From positions 1-40,858 of the forward strand of contig CBDUYN010000087.1 of the NCBI GenBank assembly GCA_965371445.1: 40,858 nt of DNA, written 5' to 3'. Shown piece by piece: positions 24,649 to 32,865 of this stretch. The stretch is from DASWIG01 sp965371445. Its GTDB lineage: Bacteria; Acidobacteriota; Thermoanaerobaculia; Multivoradales; J023. Made by a program: the position numbers and the translations under genes. Below the pieces are notes generated by a model. The model was not told the origin of the DNA. It saw nothing but the letters and a program-made list of their open reading frames with translations, and searched no databases. Every line of letters begins with the position of its first letter. The first letter of the stretch is position 1.

Positions 24649-25015
24649 TGGTTCAAGGCAGAATAGGCAGGTTGCCGCCGGTTGGTTCCAGGTGGATGGC
24701 CGCCGTACCTCGCGCCGGAAGCGCTGCGGCAAGACGGTGAAGCTCAGGTTCTCGGGCAGCGTGTGTCCTTCGGTGTAAGGCAGCGGAAAGACGTTCGAAC
24801 GCTGCGACGGTGGTCCCGGCCGGTGTGTGGCGTGGCAGCTCCTCCTGGATCGGGCGACGAGGTCCTGGTCGGGAGCGGGTCCGTCGCGGACGACGGCGAC
24901 GGTCACAGTCCGGGCCGCGGCGGAGCCGCAGAGCAGGAGCAGGCCGGCGCGGCTGCCGTTCGTGGCATAGATCGGTCTGTCCAAGGCAGGATCCTTCACG
25001 AGTCGGGGGTTCTTA
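24649..25015 (-). pseudogene. Frameshifted fragment of an exported protein, probably N-terminal
   Basis: On the minus strand one frame reads a signal-like GLLLLCGSAAARTVTVAVVRDGPAPDQDLVAR, after which a +1 shift continues IQEELPRHTPAGTTVAAFERL and later frames give LPENLSFTVLP. The start resembles proteins found in TolC-type efflux operons that begin 'VxVVxDGPxP', but this is weak. At least two frame changes, so it is not functional. Confidence 0.35.
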
Positions 25016-25059
25016 GAGCGTTCCTTCGTGAGCAGATGTTGCGACTCTACCCCACTCGC

Positions 25060-25309
25060 GGGAGGTGAACCATTCGACCTTGGTCCTAGTGGCATTTGTC
25101 GCTCCTGGAGTCGACCTGGAAGCTCGAAACGATGGAGAGAATGCCATCCGAAGGCCACTTCGCTGAGTTTCCCCTCCCTTGCCTTGTGCCACCAGGTCCG
25201 CACGGTCTCCGCACGGCGGCTTTCGCCCGCGAAGAGTCGTCTTGACGACGAGAAGCTTCGAGCCGAAGTCGAGCAGGCCGTCCGGTTCTGGCTGTCGATA
25301 GCCGCCTGA
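25060..25309 (+). pseudogene. MazF/PemK-type toxin remnant, copy 1
   Basis: The last 43 codons (25181-25309) read ALCHQVRTVSARRL...SRLDDEKLRAEVEQAVR...L, the C-terminal third of MazF/PemK endoribonucleases. Upstream, in another frame, NHSTLVLVAFVAPGVDL resembles the family's central 'TVLVAPLT' strand and ends at a stop, so a longer decayed gene is likely. The 3' part is inside a direct repeat also present at 27853-28126. Confidence 0.5.
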
Positions 25310-25458
25310 CGGCCCACGAATGCTGGGAGCGCAGGCGCGAACGCCTGCCGACGCTTCTTCGTCCCGAAGGTACGCATGCTGGGAGCGCTGGCGTCCCGCC
25401 TGCACCGCGGGCAACGCCCGCGTGGTCCTCGTTCCACTCCTCCGGCAATTCTGCAGAC
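25179..25458 (+). repeat. Long direct repeat, copy 1 (280 bp)
   Basis: Nearly identical to 27853-28126 in the same orientation, with a handful of substitutions and small indels (notably around 25345-25360). Starts TTGCCTTGTGCC, ends GGCAATTCTGCAGAC. Includes the MazF C-terminus and, internally, two copies of a TGCTGGGAGCGCAGGCG motif (near 25320 and 25377). Confidence 0.9.
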
Positions 25459-25527
25459 CGGCAGGCAGAGCCGACCCATGCGTTCGAGGGGCTGAAGGGC
25501 CGGGGCAGATCCGGCCCTCGTTCTGCT

Positions 25528-25689
25528 ATGCTGCACAAATCCCTCGAACGGGTGGCAGTTGCCGCCTACCCGCAGCTCTCGTTGGAGGACATCTTCGGGG
25601 CCCTGGCCTACGCCGCAGACGTGCTCCGTCACAAAGTGATGATTCCATTCCCACCGCCTACCGCGGCCGATGCACTTCAAAGTCGATGA
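25528..25689 (+). pseudogene. DUF433 antitoxin, N-terminally truncated
   Basis: 53 codons: ...VAVAAYPQLSLEDIFGALAYAADVLRH, the second half of DUF433 (the recognition 'YPxLxxEDIxAALAYAAD' block). The expected first 30-40 residues with the DNA-binding 'GxPxIRGTRI' motif are missing. Overlaps the following DUF5615 gene by 20 bp, the usual coupled antitoxin-toxin order. Could still be translated from ATG 25528 but without SD. Confidence 0.55.
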
Positions 25690-26020
25690 GGATCTGCCGC
25701 CCGTCGTGGCGGAGATGCTACGGAAGCACGGATATGCCAGCAGCACGGTGGTCGAGCAGGGGATGGGCGGCTGGAAAGACCCGGAGTTGTGGCGTGCCAC
25801 CCAGGATCACCAGCAGTTCCTGGTCACCGCCGACAAAGGATTTGCCGACATCCGCACTTACTCTCCTGGTAGCCACTGCTATCCTCACGGGAAAACGAGC
25901 CGCCATCAGGAGCAAGAGGTGCGCAAGGACTTCTACAAGCCGCTCATTGATGCCAAGGTCACCGGTGTAGTGGACGTGGTGGACGGGCTCTTCACGATGC
26001 TGCGGAGGGCGCCGCGATGA
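25670..26020 (+). CDS. DUF5615 PIN-like toxin candidate
   Basis: 116 residues. MHFKVDEDLPPVVAEMLRKHG, VVEQGMGGWKDPELW and QFLVTADKGFADIRTYSPG are the signature of DUF5615 (Mut7-C/PIN-like) proteins, with acidic residues at the expected catalytic places. The region after residue 68 (CYPHGKTSRHQEQEV) is not conserved, while the ending resembles the usual 'GVVxVVxGLxxxLRR'. Paired with the truncated DUF433 antitoxin upstream, as in predicted type II toxin-antitoxin systems. Confidence 0.65.
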   Translation: MHFKVDEDLPPVVAEMLRKHGYASSTVVEQGMGGWKDPELWRATQDHQQFLVTADKGFADIRTYSPGSHCYPHGKTSRHQEQEVRKDFYKPLIDAKVTGVVDVVDGLFTMLRRAPR

Positions 26021-26301
26021 GCCGCGCCGAGGCTAGAATTCGGCCCGCTAGGGGCGTCATTCGAAGCACGCCGCCTAGCGCCGCTCTGGTTCTCTCCCGG
26101 CCAGGAGCACGAGGCGCCTCTGAGCCCTCTTCCTCATCTCGCCCTCCGGGCCTCGTGCCTTCGAGGATGCTGCCATGCACTCACTCGGAGGCGCTCAGCG
26201 CTAAATCGTTACACCATCTTGGTGGTTTGGGTTGACCTAGATCGGTCCGTACGAGCGGAAGCAATTTGATGGGCCTGCAGTAAATCTACAAAGGGTAACC
26301 A
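26021..26301. other. Intergenic region before the AT-richer PD40 gene
   Basis: No coding frame. Composition changes from GC-rich to mixed near 26205, which may mark the boundary of an acquired segment. AAAGGG about 7-12 nt before 26302 is a plausible ribosome binding site. Confidence 0.4.
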
Positions 26302-27549
26302 ATGATAAATGTAGTAAGAGCGCTAATGGCGATGTTGTCTGTGATTCCTTTCGCGCAGCATTCGATTGCCCAGACGACGTGCAACTTCAAACAGATCACT
26401 GATTCGACGGGCGGCGTCACTTTCGAGGGGGAAGTGGCGATAAGCGGTAACGGACTCTTTGTGGCGTTTCAAAGCAATGGCGATTTCACGGCAATGAACG
26501 CCGACGGTGGACCGGAAGTGTTCCTTTATGATGAAGCTAACGGGATGATGAAGCAAATCGTCAGCTCTCCGGCCGGGACTTTCTCGGGCCACCCATCGCT
26601 AGATGGCTCCGGAGAGCAGCTTGCCTTCATCTCGAACGCAGATCTGGCACCAGGAAACAATTCGGACGGTAACGTCGAACTATTCCTTTATCGAGTTTCA
26701 TCGGGTGCTGTCGAGCAGCTGACGGATACTGTAAGAGATCATAGCTTCTATCCTGCAATCAGTGACTCGGGAACTCAAATTGCGTTGATGAGCGGTGCCG
26801 ACTTGGCTCCCGGAGAAAACATAGACGGCAGCTTCGAGTTCTTCGTCTTCGACATAGCAACAAAAATGGCGGCCCAGATTACTGATGGCATCACAAGCCC
26901 TGGGCAATCGAATCAAATAGGCCCGATGATTAACTCAGATGGCACAAAGATAGTATTCGCATCCGACCGAGACGAAGTGCCGCCGAACAACGCTGATTTG
27001 AACCAAGAGATATATCTCTTCGATGCAGCCTCAAAGACTCTCACGCAGATAACCGACACGATAGGGGGATTCCCAATGTTCCAGAACACCTACCCATCGG
27101 TCGGCGGATCTGAGGCGAAGATCACGTTTTCTTCTGATTTCGACCTTACTCCCGGCGGTAACGTGGATCTCAGCTCCGAGCTATTCCTGTTCGATGCGGC
27201 GAAAGCGACCTTCACTCAGCTGACCGACACATCCTTCAGCCTGACTCCTGCCATCAGCGCAGATGGCTATGTCGTGGCTGGCAGGATTAACGGAAGTTTT
27301 GGCATCGTCGACCTGCCAACGGGCGTTGTCACGTACTGGAGTGGTGCCTCAAATCTGTTTGGGACGTCAATAAGCCGTTTCGGCAGGAGCGTAGCCTTTC
27401 AATCCGCTGGAGATCTGATGGGCGGAGGCAACGTGGACGGAAACGCCGAGATCTTCTTGGCCCAATGCGTTCCGTTTTCGGCCGTATTCTTCGATGGCTT
27501 TGAGTCCGGGAACACTACGGCGTGGACAAACAGGGCTACGGCGGAATGA
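26302..27549 (+). CDS. Exported PD40/TolB-like beta-propeller with DGFESG tail, AT-richer
   Basis: 415 residues. Signal peptide to about residue 23 (QHSIA-Q). Six or so PD40 blades with 'P.IS.DGT.IAF.S..DL.PG.N.D...E.FL.D' pattern, alternating with 'QITDT' strands (e.g. VEQLTDTVRDHSFYPAISDSG). Ends AVFFDGFESGNTTAWTNRATAE. Codon third positions are visibly more A/T-rich (AAT, GTA, ATA, AAA common) than in every neighbour, so it was probably acquired, yet it carries the same C-terminal tail as two GC-rich genes here. Secreted or surface protein, function unknown. Confidence 0.8.
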   Translation: MINVVRALMAMLSVIPFAQHSIAQTTCNFKQITDSTGGVTFEGEVAISGNGLFVAFQSNGDFTAMNADGGPEVFLYDEANGMMKQIVSSPAGTFSGHPSLDGSGEQLAFISNADLAPGNNSDGNVELFLYRVSSGAVEQLTDTVRDHSFYPAISDSGTQIALMSGADLAPGENIDGSFEFFVFDIATKMAAQITDGITSPGQSNQIGPMINSDGTKIVFASDRDEVPPNNADLNQEIYLFDAASKTLTQITDTIGGFPMFQNTYPSVGGSEAKITFSSDFDLTPGGNVDLSSELFLFDAAKATFTQLTDTSFSLTPAISADGYVVAGRINGSFGIVDLPTGVVTYWSGASNLFGTSISRFGRSVAFQSAGDLMGGGNVDGNAEIFLAQCVPFSAVFFDGFESGNTTAWTNRATAE

Positions 27550-27852
27550 CGCGCCTGGCATAGGGTTAGACATCTGGTTGCCCGACGTCAACTACTTTTG
27601 TGCATCGTACTGCCTCACGGTTCGATGTTACCCGCGGATAGGTGTCGTCACAAACCCCCGCGCCGTCGCCCCGTCGCCCTGGGCACGAGCCTCGCCACAG
27701 CCTCGCGGCAGCCTCCGAAGAACCGGAGAATCTGGCACAGTACTGGAGGGCCTCGGGATGGACAAAGGACGCGAAGAGCCGCCTCTCCTGGTCGGGCACG
27801 TAGCCCACCGACCACGCCGTCTCGGCGTTGATCAGCAGCTCGGCGTCGACGG
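27550..27852. other. Non-coding or decayed segment
   Basis: On the minus strand a frame reads AELLINAETAWSVGYVPDQERRLFASFVHPEALQYCARF (about 27700-27840) with coding-like third positions but no start or end that fits; probably a gene scrap of unknown family joined to the direct repeat. Confidence 0.35.
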
Positions 27853-27983
27853 TTGCCTTGTGCCACCAGGTCCGCACGGTCTCCGCACGGCGGCTCTCGC
27901 CCGCGAAGAGTCGTCTTGACGACGAGAAGCTACGAGCCGAAGTCGAGCAGGCCGTCCGGCTCTGGCTGTCGATAGCGGCCTGA
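27843..27983 (+). pseudogene. MazF/PemK-type toxin C-terminal fragment, copy 2
   Basis: Reads TVALCHQVRTVSARRL...LRAEVEQAVRLWLSIAA to TGA at 27981-27983, matching copy 1 almost codon for codon. Unlike copy 1, the sequence immediately upstream is unrelated, so only the C-terminal third was duplicated. Confidence 0.55.
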
Positions 27984-28126
27984 CGGCCCACGAATGCTGG
28001 GAGCGCAGGCGCGAACGTTCTTCTCTTCGTCCCGAAGGGACGCATGCTGGGAGCGCAGGCGTCCCGCCTGCCCCGCGGGCAACGCCCGTGTGGTCCTCGT
28101 TCCACTCCTCCGGCAATTCTGCAGAC
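27853..28126 (+). repeat. Long direct repeat, copy 2 (274 bp)
   Basis: Partner of 25179-25458. Contains the motif TGCTGGGAGCGCAGGCG twice (near 27993 and 28045) and the palindromic GGCGTCCCGCCTGCC. The two copies bracket the DUF433/DUF5615 pair and the AT-richer PD40 gene. Confidence 0.9.
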
Positions 28127-28360
28127 GTCTGCGGAATTTGCTCTTGCGGCAAGTTGGAAGGCGACTGCGATGACTCCGGCAGACTTCTGCGTGAAAAGGC
28201 CGCCTCCGAGCAAGCCGCGTTCGGCCCCGGCCAGACTTTCGCGGACGACCTACCGGGCGGTCGGTAAGATCCTCGGATGGCCCTCAAGCCGCCGGCAATC
28301 ACGCTCACCGCTCTGAGGCCGGGAAGAGAGGACTCTTCTGCGCGACCGCGCGGGGTACGC
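28127..28360. other. No gene recognised
   Basis: 234 bp after the direct repeat; a short opening starts at 28277 but shows no family motif or SD. Confidence 0.35.
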
Positions 28361-28674
28361 CAACGTCCTCATGGTCCGTGCCCGGGCGGTCGAGGCGGAC
28401 GATCGCCGCTTGGCGGCCGACCTCCTCATGGAGGCGCACGACGTGACGGCCCGCTACGAAGAGGACGGCTTCGTCTGCCCGTCGCGGACATCGAACGTGA
28501 GGGCCGCCAGTCGAAGACCTCCAGGAGAGCGCCGCCGTCGTCTTGACGGAGCTCGACGAGGTACGGCCCTTGCCGCCGGCCGACCGGTTCCGTCGGGCGC
28601 TTGAGGCGTTGCGTCGGAGCGCCGAGGCGGCTGGGGCTCCACGGGCGATCGCCCGGCTGGAGGCGGCAGCCTGA
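28350..28674 (+). pseudogene. Frameshifted gene of unknown family
   Basis: One frame reads DRAGYANVLMVRARAVEADD, RLAADLLMEAHDVTARYEEDGF (to about 28480); a second frame continues EDLQESAAVVLTELDEV, PADRFRRALEALRRSAEA, GAPRAIARLEAA to TGA at 28672-28674. Both have the GC-rich third positions of real genes, so one alpha-helical protein broken by a frameshift or small deletion is likely. Not recognised. Confidence 0.4.
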
Positions 28675-28770
28675 GGAATTGTCACATCAGCAATGACGGC
28701 GGGCGCCGATCTACTCCCCACCCTTGATTCCACGTCTAGGAAATGATGTAAGGTCATACTACGGGACCCT

Positions 28771-29064
28771 TTCCCGGGTCCCGGAAATGCCACCCGGATT
28801 TTTCAGGTCCCCTTCCCGGGTCCCGGGGACGGCAGCTGAAAAACTCACCCGCTCTTCCCGGGTCCCGGGGACGGCAGCCGAAACGCTCGGCCCCTCCTCT
28901 CGGGCCCCAGGGACGGCAGCCGAAACGCTCGTCCTCTCCTCCCGGGTCTGGGGCCGCCACCCGAAAAGCTCACCCCTCATCTCCCGGGTCCCGGGGACGG
29001 CACCCGGATTTTTCACCCCCTCTTCCCGGGTCCCGGGGCCGCCACCCACGGGCCCGGCTTCTCC
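28771..29064. repeat. 7 x 42-bp tandem repeat with CCCGGGTCCCGGG core
   Basis: Units start at 28771, 28813, 28855, 28897, 28939, 28981 and 29023, exactly 42 bp apart. First half is conserved (TTCCCGGGTCCCGGGGACGG), second half has two main types, CCCGGATTTTTCA (units 1, 6) and GCCGAAACGCTC (units 3, 4), with intermediates in units 2 and 5. As 42 is divisible by three, long open frames arise on both strands (14-residue repeats SRVPGTAAETL... and VPGTREE...), but there is no SD or signal that either is expressed. Lies just upstream of hicBA. Confidence 0.9.
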
Positions 29065-29192
29065 GGGGCCTATTCGCCGCGCAGGTGGACCATCGGGTCG
29101 AGGCGCGCGGATTCCGCCAAGCGTAGCGAAGGTCGGCAAGAATCGGCTCCACGGTAAGATGATACGATGAAAGCTGTGGAGGACATGGAACC

Positions 29193-29408
29193 ATGAAGAG
29201 AACCTTTAGCGCCATCGTGCATCGGGAGGAGGCCCTCTACGTGGCCGAATGCCCTGAAGTCGGCACCGTCAGTCAAGGCACCAGCATTGAGGAGGCTCTC
29301 GCCAGTTTGAGCGAAGCTACAGAGCTCTACCTTGAGGAGTTCCCTTTACCGAGTCAGCCGCGACCGTGGCTGACTACGTTCGAGGTAGAGCTTGAGTCGG
29401 CTGCCTAG
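29193..29408 (+). CDS. hicB: HicB-type antitoxin
   Basis: 71 residues, GGAGGA 10 nt before ATG. Partial RNase-H-like HicB fold: FSAIVHREEALYVAECPEVGTVSQGTSIEEALASLSEATELYLEE is the diagnostic block. No C-terminal DNA-binding domain, as in the short HicB class. Its last 17 bases overlap hicA, so the order is antitoxin first. Neutralises HicA. Confidence 0.88.
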   Translation: MKRTFSAIVHREEALYVAECPEVGTVSQGTSIEEALASLSEATELYLEEFPLPSQPRPWLTTFEVELESAA

Positions 29409-29619
29409 AACCTCAGGCGACCGGGCCATTCAAGCCCTGAAGAAGCTCGGATTTGTCGAGGTCCGCCAGCGGGGCAGCCACGTGGTCCTGAGGAAGGAAA
29501 CCGAGCAAGGTGCGGTCGGCTGTGCCGTGCCCCGGCATAAGGAGCTGGCCGTCGGGACCCTCCGTGGCATCCTCAAGCAGGCCAAGGTCGCCGAGGATGA
29601 GTTCGTCCGTCAGTTTTGA
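29392..29619 (+). CDS. hicA: HicA-type mRNA interferase toxin
   Basis: 75 residues from TTG at 29392, giving the expected N-terminus (M)SRLPRTSG; no ATG is available nearby. dsRBD-like fold with helix AIQALKKLGFVEVRQ and the catalytic-type motif RGSHVVLR carrying the conserved His, then PRHKELAVGTLRGILKQAKV. Cleaves mRNA at the ribosome in family members. The TTG start and coupling to hicB probably keep its expression low. Confidence 0.88.
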   Translation: MSRLPRTSGDRAIQALKKLGFVEVRQRGSHVVLRKETEQGAVGCAVPRHKELAVGTLRGILKQAKVAEDEFVRQF

Positions 29620-29701
29620 GCCGGGGAGCCGACACCCGATGCCACATCGACGCCAACGGAAGCGGCGACCTAGACTGAGCCAGGAGGGCTCCGGAGAGCA
29701 A

Positions 29702-31325
29702 ATGATCTCGTTCCCGTACGGCATCGCCGACTTCCACCGCATCCGCAGCGAGGGCCTTGTTTACGTCGACCGGACGGCCTACCTCCGCGACGTCGAGCGG
29801 CTGGGCTCCGTCCTCGTCTTCCTGCGTCCGCGGCGCTTCGGCAAGTCGCTCTGGCTCCAGACCCTGGCCAACTACTACGATCTGCGCCGCAAGGACGAGC
29901 ACGACGAGCTCTTCGGCGACCTCGCGATCGGCCAGGAGCCGACGCCGCTCGCCCATCGCTACTTCGTCCTGCAGTGGAACTTCTCCGACGTCGACGCGAG
30001 CGGCGGCGTCCAGGCGATCGCCGAGAGCCTGTGGGAGCACGTCGCCACCCGGGCCAAGGTCTTCGCGCGGGAGTACAAGCAGGTCCTGCCTGGCCCGGTC
30101 GAGGTGGCCGGTAGCCCGGCGGCAATCCTCGCCGGCCTGCTCGCCGCCGTCAACGAGACGCCCTACAAGCTCTACCTGCTGATCGACGAGTACGACAACT
30201 TCGTCAACGAAGTCATGATCCGCGACACCGAGCTCTACCAGGCCCTCTTCACAGCCGACGGCCCCTACAAGCAGCTCTTCAAGTCCGTCAAGGCGGCGAC
30301 GGAAGGCCGCGGTCTCGAGCGGGTTTTCGTCACCGGCGTCTCGCCGCTCGCCTTGAACGACCTGACGAGCGGCTTCAACATCGCCGTCGACGTCTCCCTC
30401 GATCCCGACCTGACTGCGCTCTGCGGCTTTCGCGAGACCGAGGTCCGCGGTCTACTGGAGGCCATCGTCCGGGATAAGGGCTTCTCGCCGGCGATCGGCG
30501 ACGAGGCCATCGAGACGATGCGCACCTGGTACAACGGCTATCGCTTCAGCCACGGCCCCCCGGGAAGGGCGACCCAAGGCGACGAAGACCTCGTCTACAA
30601 CCCGACCAACACCCTCTACTTCCTCAAGCACCTCTACCGCTGGCAGACGCCCCCCGAGAAGCTCCACGACGAGAACCTGAGGACGGACCACGGCAAGATC
30701 GCTTTCCTGGCCAGGCCGAGCGTCGGCGCCGGGGTGATCGAACAGTTGACCGAAGGCGACGGCACCGTCAGGATCGCCCGGCTCGAGGAGAGCTTCTCCC
30801 TTGAAGACCTGCTGACGCGCATCGGCGAAGACCCACAGCTCGTCGCCTCTTTTCTCTACTACAGGGGGCTGCTCACCCTAGGGCGCCCCCCAAGAGGACC
30901 GGCGGCAGCGGCGGCGGCGTCAACGAGATGGTCTCAAAGCCCTCTTCCTCTCGATCCTTTTTGACGACACGCGCTACGCCGTATTTTCCGAGCTCGAGCT
31001 CGACCAGCGCTACGCCGACCTCTGTCTCCTGGTGCGGCCGGAGACGCGCCGACACGGCTTTTTCGACGTCCTCTTCGAATTCAAGCTCGTACGCCGCAAG
31101 AAGCTCGGCATGAAAGGCCAGGAGATCGCGGAGATGGACGACGCCGCGCTGCGTCAGCTGCCGGCGGTGGCGGACGCGTTCGCCGAGGCCAAAGTCCAGC
31201 TCCGGCACTACCGCCAGGCGCTCGCCCTACGCTTCGGCGAGCAGAAGCTGCGGCCGCGCTCCTACGCCGTCGTCGCGGTGGGCCTCGAGCGGCTCCTGGG
31301 CGAGGAGGTCGAAGCGCAACCCTGA
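29702..31325 (+). pseudogene. AAA-ATPase-like / PD-(D/E)XK nuclease gene, frameshifted and internally deleted
   Basis: ATG at 29702: SFPYGIADFHRIRSEG, VDRTAYLRD, then the P-loop variant RPRRFGKSLW (about 42-51), LLIDEYDNFVNE (Walker B type), VFVTGVSPLALNDL and WYNGYRF, all typical of the AAA-ATPase-like PF09820 family. After YYRGLLTLG (about nt 30880) the frame is lost and stops at 30964; another frame resumes with LKALFLSILFDDTRY, ADLCLLVRPETRR, LFEFKLVRRKK (the PD-(D/E)XK nuclease half) to TGA 31325. About 100 residues normally between these parts are missing. Probably inactive. These genes are often multi-copy and linked to mobile or defence regions. Confidence 0.8.
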
Positions 31326-31352
31326 CCCGCCGCTTCGAGGGCTTGGGGTCGT

Positions 31353-31508
31353 CAGGCCATCGCCCTCGCCGACCAGACCGAGATCCGAGACAACAGCCGG
31401 GCCAAGACGGCTTTCCGCCTCGTCGCTCGCTATCACCGGGGCGAGCTGGTGGGTCCGGCGGACTGGCCTCCCTGGACGCCGCCCAAGCTATGGCGGCCGT
31501 CCGGGTGA
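31353..31508 (+). pseudogene. Short gene scrap, unrecognised
   Basis: 52-codon frame with coding-like third positions and no start: QAIALADQTEIRDNSRAKTAF, RLVARYHRGELVG, WPPWTPPKLW, then TGA. Probably the C-terminus of a lost gene. Confidence 0.3.
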
Positions 31509-31635
31509 CGTAGGCTCGGCGGCGCTGGGTCAGCCCGCCGGGCCGCCAGGATGTGAGCCCAGGGTGGGCTACGACCAAGGTCCCATTTATCCCCGCACGA
31601 CGCCGCGATCGGTCCTGGCCGCGCTCAGACCTCCT

Positions 31636-32865
31636 TCACAGACGTGCCACGCATTCCCCGACAGCCTCCCCGATGGCCTGGGTACTCTGGGTACCTACGT
31701 CCGCCTCGCCAGCGTGGTGGCGCCATCGTCCCACAGCCGATGCCACGTCGCCGAGGATCGATTCAGCCTCAGGGCTCGCGATGTCCACCGCGGAGGCCAG
31801 CTTCAGCAGATGGTTTCTCCCGGGAGCCCGGCCTTCCCCGGCGACCGTCATGGAGTGCTCGGCGCCGGGACCGGGAGCGAACACGAGATCGTAGGCCGGG
31901 GCCAGCTCCCATTCCCCGGCGTCGTTCAAGCGGAAGGCGAAGTTTTTCACGTGGTCGTCCCGGTTGTGCGCCAGCACGTTGAAAACCATCCGGCGGTAGC
32001 ATTCCAGTACGTCCTGGTGGTTACGGGTCAGGACCTTCGTCACCTCGAGGAGCTGTCGGTAGTCACAGCTCGGGATGCGGAAGTTGGCGTGGACGAGATT
32101 GCCGAACGTATGGACGTGGTAGCGGCGGTTGCCCTGGCGGTCGAACCGTTTCACCCCGAAGAAGCGCTCTCCCTGCGCCGTCTTGAACAACCGTGCCGGG
32201 GGCATGAAGACGCCCGCTTCCCGGGCCATGAGCGAGTAGGCCAGCTCCACCGGACCGGCATCCGGCGGGTCTTCCCGGGCACGGAACTTGACCATCCAGT
32301 GCTCATAGCCGGGTGGGAGGTCCTCTTCCCCGGAGAGGATCCTCTCTCCACGGACCCCGACCAGTACCTTGGGGCGAGCCCCTCCGGGGCTTCCTCCGGC
32401 CCGGAGGAGCTGTGGCAGCACCTCGCTGCAAGTCCCCGACAGCACCTCCTCGGACGCCTGCGCCATGTCGTGCAGATCGAGGGTTCGTGCGTCGTGCTTC
32501 GTGGGATTCGCCGGTGGATGATAGGTGAGCGCTCCCATGGTCCTCGTGCCGAGAAACGCCAGCCGATCCAGCACCGAGACCTCGGCCAGAGCGGACCTCT
32601 GCTGCTGGAAGAAACGGTCCATGAGGAGCAGACCCCAGCCGTCGGGCAGCGAGTCGTCAAAGAGGCCAAAGACGGGACCGAAGTCGTGATCGCGGTGTCC
32701 TAGAAGCCCTGGCTCCGGCGGCAACTTGAAGGGAGACAGCCACAGCGGACGGCGGAGGAAGGCGGGATCGTATTCGAAGTACACCTGTCCGCCGCGCTCG
32801 GCCAACTGGCCGACCACGCGCTCGTCGCCCGGGACGTGGACCAGGCGGACCTCCAGCTTCTTCAT
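31636..32865 (-). CDS. hipA: HipA-type serine/threonine kinase toxin
   Basis: 409 residues from ATG at 32865, overlapping the hipB stop (ATGA). N-terminal HipA_N region (GQVYFEYDPAFL, FGLFDDSLPDGWG), glycine-rich loop GGSPGGARPK (157-166, with the usual autophosphorylation-region Ser159), WMVKF (ATP Lys), catalytic loop HNRDDHVKNF (300-309) and YDLVFA (325-330, metal Asp). All kinase residues are present, so it is probably active. E. coli HipA phosphorylates GltX and causes persistence; the target here is unknown. Downstream end faces unrecognised scraps. Confidence 0.9.
   Translation of the reverse strand: MKKLEVRLVHVPGDERVVGQLAERGGQVYFEYDPAFLRRPLWLSPFKLPPEPGLLGHRDHDFGPVFGLFDDSLPDGWGLLLMDRFFQQQRSALAEVSVLDRLAFLGTRTMGALTYHPPANPTKHDARTLDLHDMAQASEEVLSGTCSEVLPQLLRAGGSPGGARPKVLVGVRGERILSGEEDLPPGYEHWMVKFRAREDPPDAGPVELAYSLMAREAGVFMPPARLFKTAQGERFFGVKRFDRQGNRRYHVHTFGNLVHANFRIPSCDYRQLLEVTKVLTRNHQDVLECYRRMVFNVLAHNRDDHVKNFAFRLNDAGEWELAPAYDLVFAPGPGAEHSMTVAGEGRAPGRNHLLKLASAVDIASPEAESILGDVASAVGRWRHHAGEADVGTQSTQAIGEAVGECVARL

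Noticed and set aside
24529..25800. 423-codon minus-strand open frame
   Set aside because: Runs through several unrelated remnants and the direct repeat; composition is not protein-like as a whole, though a short piece of it is listed as a remnant.
28771..29064. CRISPR array
   Set aside because: Repeat and 'spacer' halves are both recurrent, spacing is contiguous, and no cas genes are present.
28724..29170. 148-codon repeat protein (14-residue period) on the plus strand
   Set aside because: The period is a multiple of three, so frames stay open on both strands by necessity; no SD and no sensible termini.
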